Positions 60,280-64,000 of a DNA stretch of 64,000 nucleotides are shown here, in pieces. The translations under genes were made by a program, and so were the position numbers. Under the pieces are notes generated by a model. That model was not told the origin of the DNA. It saw only the letters and a list, made by a program, of their open reading frames with translations, and did not search any database. Position 1 is the stretch's first letter; each line of letters starts with the position of its first letter. This stretch comes from Streptomyces lincolnensis (GTDB lineage: Bacteria > Actinomycetota > Actinomycetes > Streptomycetales > Streptomycetaceae), in NCBI RefSeq assembly GCF_021173675.1, contig NZ_JAIHON010000020.1:1-64000 (forward strand), in the 5' to 3' direction.

Positions 60280-62643
60280 CTACATCTCCCATACGTCGCC
60301 CTCGTCCTCGTCACCGTCATCACCGTCCGGATCGAGGGGGTCGAGGAGTTCCGCCTCGACGACCTCTTCGGCAGCTGCCGATGTTCCGGCAGCGGAGGCA
60401 TCCGGCGGGCTGTCGCCGTCGTCGGGGAAGAGTGCTGCCAGCGGATGCGGAGCCTGCTCGCTGTCCGAGGGCGGTTCCGCGCCGCTAGTGCCGGAGGGCA
60501 GCGCCGGCGGGGCGGCTGCGGACGGGGGAGCCAGAGGGGAGATGGGCAGCGCCGGGTAGGGCCGCAGCGTCGACAGGTCGAACTCCTTCAGACTCGCGTA
60601 GGGGTCGTGGGAGGGCTGTTCGGTCTCCAACTCCAGGCCCTGGAACAGCGGTTCGGCCCCGGTGCGTTTGGGTGGCGGCCTGCGGCTGCGGCGGCGCCGG
60701 TCACGCTGGGCCAGGGACAGGGCGATTGCTTCCTCGTCCTGCTCGCTGCCACCGGCCGCGCGGTGCTGCTCGGCGTGCTCCTGCCACATGTCCGCGGTCC
60801 ACGGATCGGTGAGCAGGTGCCGCAGCCGGAAGTCGCACGTCACCCAGGTGCCCGCGGTGTGGTCGTAGAGCCATACCCGCTCGGGACGGTAGGGGTTGTA
60901 GCGGCATTCCCACTTGTCCTCTGCGCCGGGCAGCTTCGAGCCGCCGCGCAGGAGGATCTCCCGGTAGTGGGCGGCGTCCTGCGCGACGGGCTGATAGGTC
61001 CGATAGTTGATCATGAAGCCGCTCTTGCCGGGGACGACCCACCGCCGCAGCAGGAAGAGGCGGTTCTGGGCGGGGGAGAGCGGCACGGCCCGGTAGCCGC
61101 TGCGGGCCACCTGGACGGCGTACATGTCGTTGGGGGACAGCACGACGCCCGGCCGGAACGGGTCACGCAGTCCCGTGTCGGGGGTCTGCTGGTACTCCAG
61201 GGCCACCCATTCCTGGGCCATCTGCTGGAGTTCGGCGATCGTGTACAGCGGCATCCGCTCGATGCCGCGGCCGCGCTTTTTGTGGCTGCGGCCCTGCCAG
61301 CCGTGCCGCACGTACTGGCTGAAGCGGTGCGCGAGCGTGGTGAAGGAGTGCTCGACGAGCGACTTGTCGGGCCCGGTCCTCTTGCGCGCCGGGCGGCGGG
61401 CGATGCGCAGCCGGTCGCAGACCTCGGTGAAATGCTCGCTCACGTAAGGGCTGCCCTGGTCGTAGATGATCAGTTCGGGGCGGATGACCGGGCGGGCGGC
61501 GGTGGCCTCGGTGAACCGTTCGTCTGCCGCGCGCAGCGCCCCGAACGGCAGGCTGGAGGCGGCGGCCGCGCTCAGCGGGTCCCAACCGGGCATGACGGGC
61601 CAGGGGGCGAGAGCCTGGGCCAGCATCAGGGTCAGGTCGATCGCCCGGGTCGCCCGGCCTGCCTGTCCGCTCTCGGCGTCCCGGGGCCGGCTTGGCGTGA
61701 TCATCAGCGCGCACATGCTGTGACTGGCCACGTCGATCAGCGAGGTCATCTCCGTGGAGGTGGGCCGGCCGGCGTCGCCGCGGGCCAGGATCCGCAGCGG
61801 CGTTGTGTCGACCTGGGTCACCTGTCCCGGCCGCAGCACGGCCTCGCGCCCGCCGTGGGGCAGGGGCGGGGTGGAGGCCAGGGCGGCCCGGGCCCGTGTC
61901 GGCCGGTCCAGGATGTCGGCCAGGCCGGACTCCTTCATGCGAAGGTAGAAAGTGGAACGGGAGGGCAGGAGAGCCGCCACGGCAGCCGGGTCGCCGAGCT
62001 CCTCGTCGTAGCGCGAGTGCAGGAGGTCCTCGACCTCCTCGCGGATCAGCTCGATGGTCACGTCCGACTCGTGCGCGCGCCGGGCCACCACGTCCTGCAT
62101 GGCGGTCAGACACCGCGGGTCGGTGAAGCCCCCCGCCCGTTTGTCCCGCGCGGCGGGCAGCAGCACAACCGGATTCTCCCCGGCCGCCTTCCACTTGCGC
62201 CGCTTGTCGGCGAGGGTGTGGGCGGAGCAGCGGACGCCGTCGGCGGCCAGCCGCGCCGACATCGCGGCGCACCGCTGGGCCAGAGTCGTGTCCGGCCCGA
62301 ATCCCCGCGCATGCTCGCTTTCGCCTGGCGCCAGACCGGTGTCGATCTCCACCATGCGCGCCTGCCACAGCGCGGCTTCTTCCTCCCGGCCCTCCTGCCG
62401 CCCCCACCCGTCAAGAGCCGTGCTGTCCGCGGCCGGTGCCCCGCCGCCGCTGAGAACCGTGAAGTCCTCCGCGCCCACCAGCCACCGGTACGACACCGCC
62501 TGCGGTGCCTGGTCGCCGTCCTGCGGCAGCAGCGTGACCTGCGACCCTTGCCACGCCACCACCTCCCACTCGCGCTCCTGCCAGCGCACCCGTGCCCCGA
62601 TGGACAGCGACCCCGCAAGCCGGGCCTCACCCGATCCCGCCAT
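60280..62643 (-). CDS. TnsB/TniA-like DDE transposase (Mu-type)
   Basis: 787 aa from ATG 62643 (GGAGGGGG upstream). N-terminal DNA-binding segments (ADKRRKWKAAGENPVVLLPA; DLLHSRYDEELGDPAAVAAL) precede an rve-type DDE domain: QVDTTPLRIL (Asp 279), IYDQGSPYVSEHF (Asp 395), KSLVEHSFTTL (Glu 431). The Mu-transposase C-terminal domain follows (LSPNDMYAVQVARSGYRAVP), then a Pro/Ala-rich and very acidic tail ending DPDGDDGDEDEGDVWEM, the part that in Tn7 binds TnsC. The DDE triad is intact, so it may be active. Confidence 0.93.
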   Translation of the reverse strand: MAGSGEARLAGSLSIGARVRWQEREWEVVAWQGSQVTLLPQDGDQAPQAVSYRWLVGAEDFTVLSGGGAPAADSTALDGWGRQEGREEEAALWQARMVEIDTGLAPGESEHARGFGPDTTLAQRCAAMSARLAADGVRCSAHTLADKRRKWKAAGENPVVLLPAARDKRAGGFTDPRCLTAMQDVVARRAHESDVTIELIREEVEDLLHSRYDEELGDPAAVAALLPSRSTFYLRMKESGLADILDRPTRARAALASTPPLPHGGREAVLRPGQVTQVDTTPLRILARGDAGRPTSTEMTSLIDVASHSMCALMITPSRPRDAESGQAGRATRAIDLTLMLAQALAPWPVMPGWDPLSAAAASSLPFGALRAADERFTEATAARPVIRPELIIYDQGSPYVSEHFTEVCDRLRIARRPARKRTGPDKSLVEHSFTTLAHRFSQYVRHGWQGRSHKKRGRGIERMPLYTIAELQQMAQEWVALEYQQTPDTGLRDPFRPGVVLSPNDMYAVQVARSGYRAVPLSPAQNRLFLLRRWVVPGKSGFMINYRTYQPVAQDAAHYREILLRGGSKLPGAEDKWECRYNPYRPERVWLYDHTAGTWVTCDFRLRHLLTDPWTADMWQEHAEQHRAAGGSEQDEEAIALSLAQRDRRRRSRRPPPKRTGAEPLFQGLELETEQPSHDPYASLKEFDLSTLRPYPALPISPLAPPSAAAPPALPSGTSGAEPPSDSEQAPHPLAALFPDDGDSPPDASAAGTSAAAEEVVEAELLDPLDPDGDDGDEDEGDVWEM

Positions 62644-62661
62644 GCGCCCCCCTCCGCGCCA

Positions 62662-63420
62662 TCAGGCCGTCCAGGCCATGGCATCGGGCAGCAGCGGCTG
62701 TGCGCGGTCGAACAGCAGCCGTCGCTGCCACAGCATCCGGTAGACGAGGTCCAGCCCCGTCAGCTCGTCCAGCCCGCTCGCCGCCACCCCCGCCCGCAGG
62801 CCCGCCGGCTGCCTGAACGCCTCCAGCAGCGCCCGCCCCCGGTCCTCCTCGTCGCCCGCGGGAAACCGGTAGCCGGCCAGCCACCCCAGATTGCGTACGC
62901 GCAGCCCCGACGGCTCACGCACCTGCCGCACCCGCCACCCGGCCGCCTGCGCCACCTCCTGAAGCACCTCGAGTCTCACCGCGGGCAGGCTCTCCTGTCG
63001 GGGCGGCTTCAGCACCAGCACCTCACGCTCGCCCTCGGCCGTGCGCGCCACGAAGTCGGGGCGCCAGCGGCGAAGGCGGCCTCCCGCCCGCCACCGCAGT
63101 TCCACCGGGCCGGCACTGAACGCCGCCCAGGATGGCTCGAAGTCCAGCTCTATCGCCAGCCGCCACTGCCGCAGGCTGCCGCACACCACGGTCTGCTCTC
63201 GGGTCGCCACCGGCCAGTAGGTGATGATGCCCTTGCGGCCCCGGTAGGGCACCGGTTCGCTCACCGGCCCGAACTCCTCCAGTGCCACGCCCCGAAGCCC
63301 GGCCGCGCTGCACAGGCGCACCGGCCCGTACGGCTCGCGGTACAGAGCCACGACACCCTGCCCCGCCTTCGGCACGGCCTCGCCTTCCGTCAGGCCGCCG
63401 GGGTCCTCCGCCGTGTTCAC
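62662..63420 (-). CDS. TnsA-like heteromeric transposase endonuclease subunit
   Basis: 252 aa from GTG 63420 (AAGGGG upstream). CGSLRQWRLAIELDFEPSW, RRWRPDFVARTAEGEREVLV and LKPPRQESLPAVRLEVLQEV fit the TnsA endonuclease: Glu 91, Asp 122 (RPDF) and Lys 138 (VLKPP) are the catalytic set. A winged-helix-like C-terminus (LLEAFRQPAGLRAGVAASGL, YRMLWQRRLLFDRAQPLL) follows. It is only 18 bp upstream of the TnsB-like gene, so TnsA and TnsB are translated together and can cut both strands at the ends. Confidence 0.85.
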   Translation of the reverse strand: MNTAEDPGGLTEGEAVPKAGQGVVALYREPYGPVRLCSAAGLRGVALEEFGPVSEPVPYRGRKGIITYWPVATREQTVVCGSLRQWRLAIELDFEPSWAAFSAGPVELRWRAGGRLRRWRPDFVARTAEGEREVLVLKPPRQESLPAVRLEVLQEVAQAAGWRVRQVREPSGLRVRNLGWLAGYRFPAGDEEDRGRALLEAFRQPAGLRAGVAASGLDELTGLDLVYRMLWQRRLLFDRAQPLLPDAMAWTA

Positions 63421-63830
63421 GCCGCCCACCCCTTGCCGTGCCGCCGCAAGGTCCCGCATACCTGGCCGGCCGTCAGCCCCTTTGAGCCCAGTCCCTGACC
63501 GTGTACCGGTCGGCCCACGAAACCGCCCGCCGTCGGCTGCCCCCTCACCGGCAGCGGTTGGCGGGGGCCGGATAGCCAAGTTCCCGCCACCTGTGCACCC
63601 GCCCCTGCCTCTTTCGGTGATGACTGCTGCCGCAGCCCGGCATGCCCATGCTGCTCCGCTCCGCGCTGCGAGGACTTTCCCGCCAGCCGGATACACCTGA
63701 AAGGGTGAACAAGTCGGCGACAACGGAGGGACGCCGGGCGCTGCCCGGTCGGCATCCTGTGCGGCGGCTCGGCTGCTGAACTCGCCGGTCAAGAAGCCGA
63801 CTTCGGTCCGCTGGCCGGCTTCTGCGCCGA
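63421..63830. other. Leader of the tnsA-like gene, possible transposon end
   Basis: About 410 bp with no gene. In Tn7-like elements the end lies upstream of tnsA, so a terminal repeat could be here or beyond the window. I found no clear pair of repeats. Confidence 0.35.
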
Positions 63831-64000
63831 TCAGGAGTGCCCGGGCAGCTCCCACCGCACCTCGTCGCCGTCGTGATGCTGGCGCCAGAGGGTCACGACA
63901 CGGGCGCGGACCAGCTGGTCGAGGAGGTCCTCCAACTGCTGAGGCGGCTGCCCACACTGGCGGGCGAGAGCATCGAGCTCGCCCCCGCCCACCCCAGCGG
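63831..64000 (-). CDS. C-terminal part of an unknown protein (continues past the window)
   Basis: The frame reads GGELDALARQCGQPPQQLED, LLDQLVRARVVTLWRQHHDG and WELPGHS with a stop at 63831. The helical pattern with a basic turn resembles a winged helix. The start is outside the window. Confidence 0.5.
   Translation of the reverse strand, partial: AGVGGGELDALARQCGQPPQQLEDLLDQLVRARVVTLWRQHHDGDEVRWELPGHS

Noticed and set aside
60151..63498. A 1115-codon open frame on the plus strand
   Set aside because: Antisense shadow of the TnsB- and TnsA-like genes, with low-complexity residues only.

Overview
The window is GC-rich DNA with codon use, Shine-Dalgarno sites (GGAGG, AAGGAG) and GTG/TTG starts typical of an actinomycete, very probably Streptomyces. 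The left half is full of truncated, frameshifted and inverted gene pieces and old insertion sequences, as expected for a plastic chromosome arm or accessory region. The right half is a dense island of defence-type and mobile-element genes. No rRNA, tRNA or CRISPR array was seen.

Left part (1-22.4 kb). It opens with the receiver end of a response-regulator fusion, then a scrap zone of VOC, SDR, intradiol dioxygenase, transposase and TPR remnants. Intact genes follow: a lipoprotein polysaccharide deacetylase (2.0-3.5 kb), an XRE/nSTAND/WD40 giant (3.6-7.4 kb), a divergent TetR/SDR pair with a palindromic operator, a LysR regulator, an NAD-dependent epimerase-like protein, a DUF1330 protein, a tandem-duplicated P-loop protein, a dienelactone-hydrolase relative lacking its nucleophile, a two-component pair with a double-length sensor kinase (16.7-19.8 kb), a peptidoglycan-binding secreted protein, a membrane protein and a lipoprotein.

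Middle part (22.4-34.7 kb). About half of this is debris. Intact genes are a TetR regulator, an SDR with a long palindrome upstream, an alpha/beta hydrolase, a secreted PQQ-type sugar dehydrogenase and a Tat-exported beta-propeller. Broken genes include a TetR, a propeller, two MFS transporters, a medium-chain dehydrogenase with an internal deletion, an IS630 scrap, an RHS/IS5-transposase chimera, and an ATPase regulator whose N-terminal part is inverted and whose remaining frame carries two TGA stops. An integrase pseudogene (33.9-34.7 kb) marks the border.

Island (35.2-64 kb). In order: a DUF4011/UPF1-like helicase with a C-terminal Vsr/MTES_1575-type nuclease, overlapping by 4 bp a HEPN-like protein; a CGNR-like zinc-finger protein divergent from a PD-(D/E)xK nuclease; two unknown genes, one with an in-frame TAA; a DUF4062 (TIR/SLOG-like) protein divergent from a SLATT-like membrane protein; a three-gene ubiquitin-like modification operon (multiubiquitin-type Ubl, DUF6791-ThiF E1, DUF6527), divergent from a GHKL ATPase/DUF4325 STAS-winged-helix pair; DUF4238; a membrane-anchored PIN protein; an 800-aa zinc-ribbon/PD-(D/E)xK protein; a DUF5131 three-Cys protein with a LexA-type box upstream and its convergent partner TcmP; and a TnsA-TnsB-TnsC-like transposition module at the right edge. 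The reading that best fits is a Tn7-like or integrase-associated island carrying several antiviral or DNA-repair modules. The Ubl operon and the helicase/HEPN pair are the most attractive candidates for an undescribed system.
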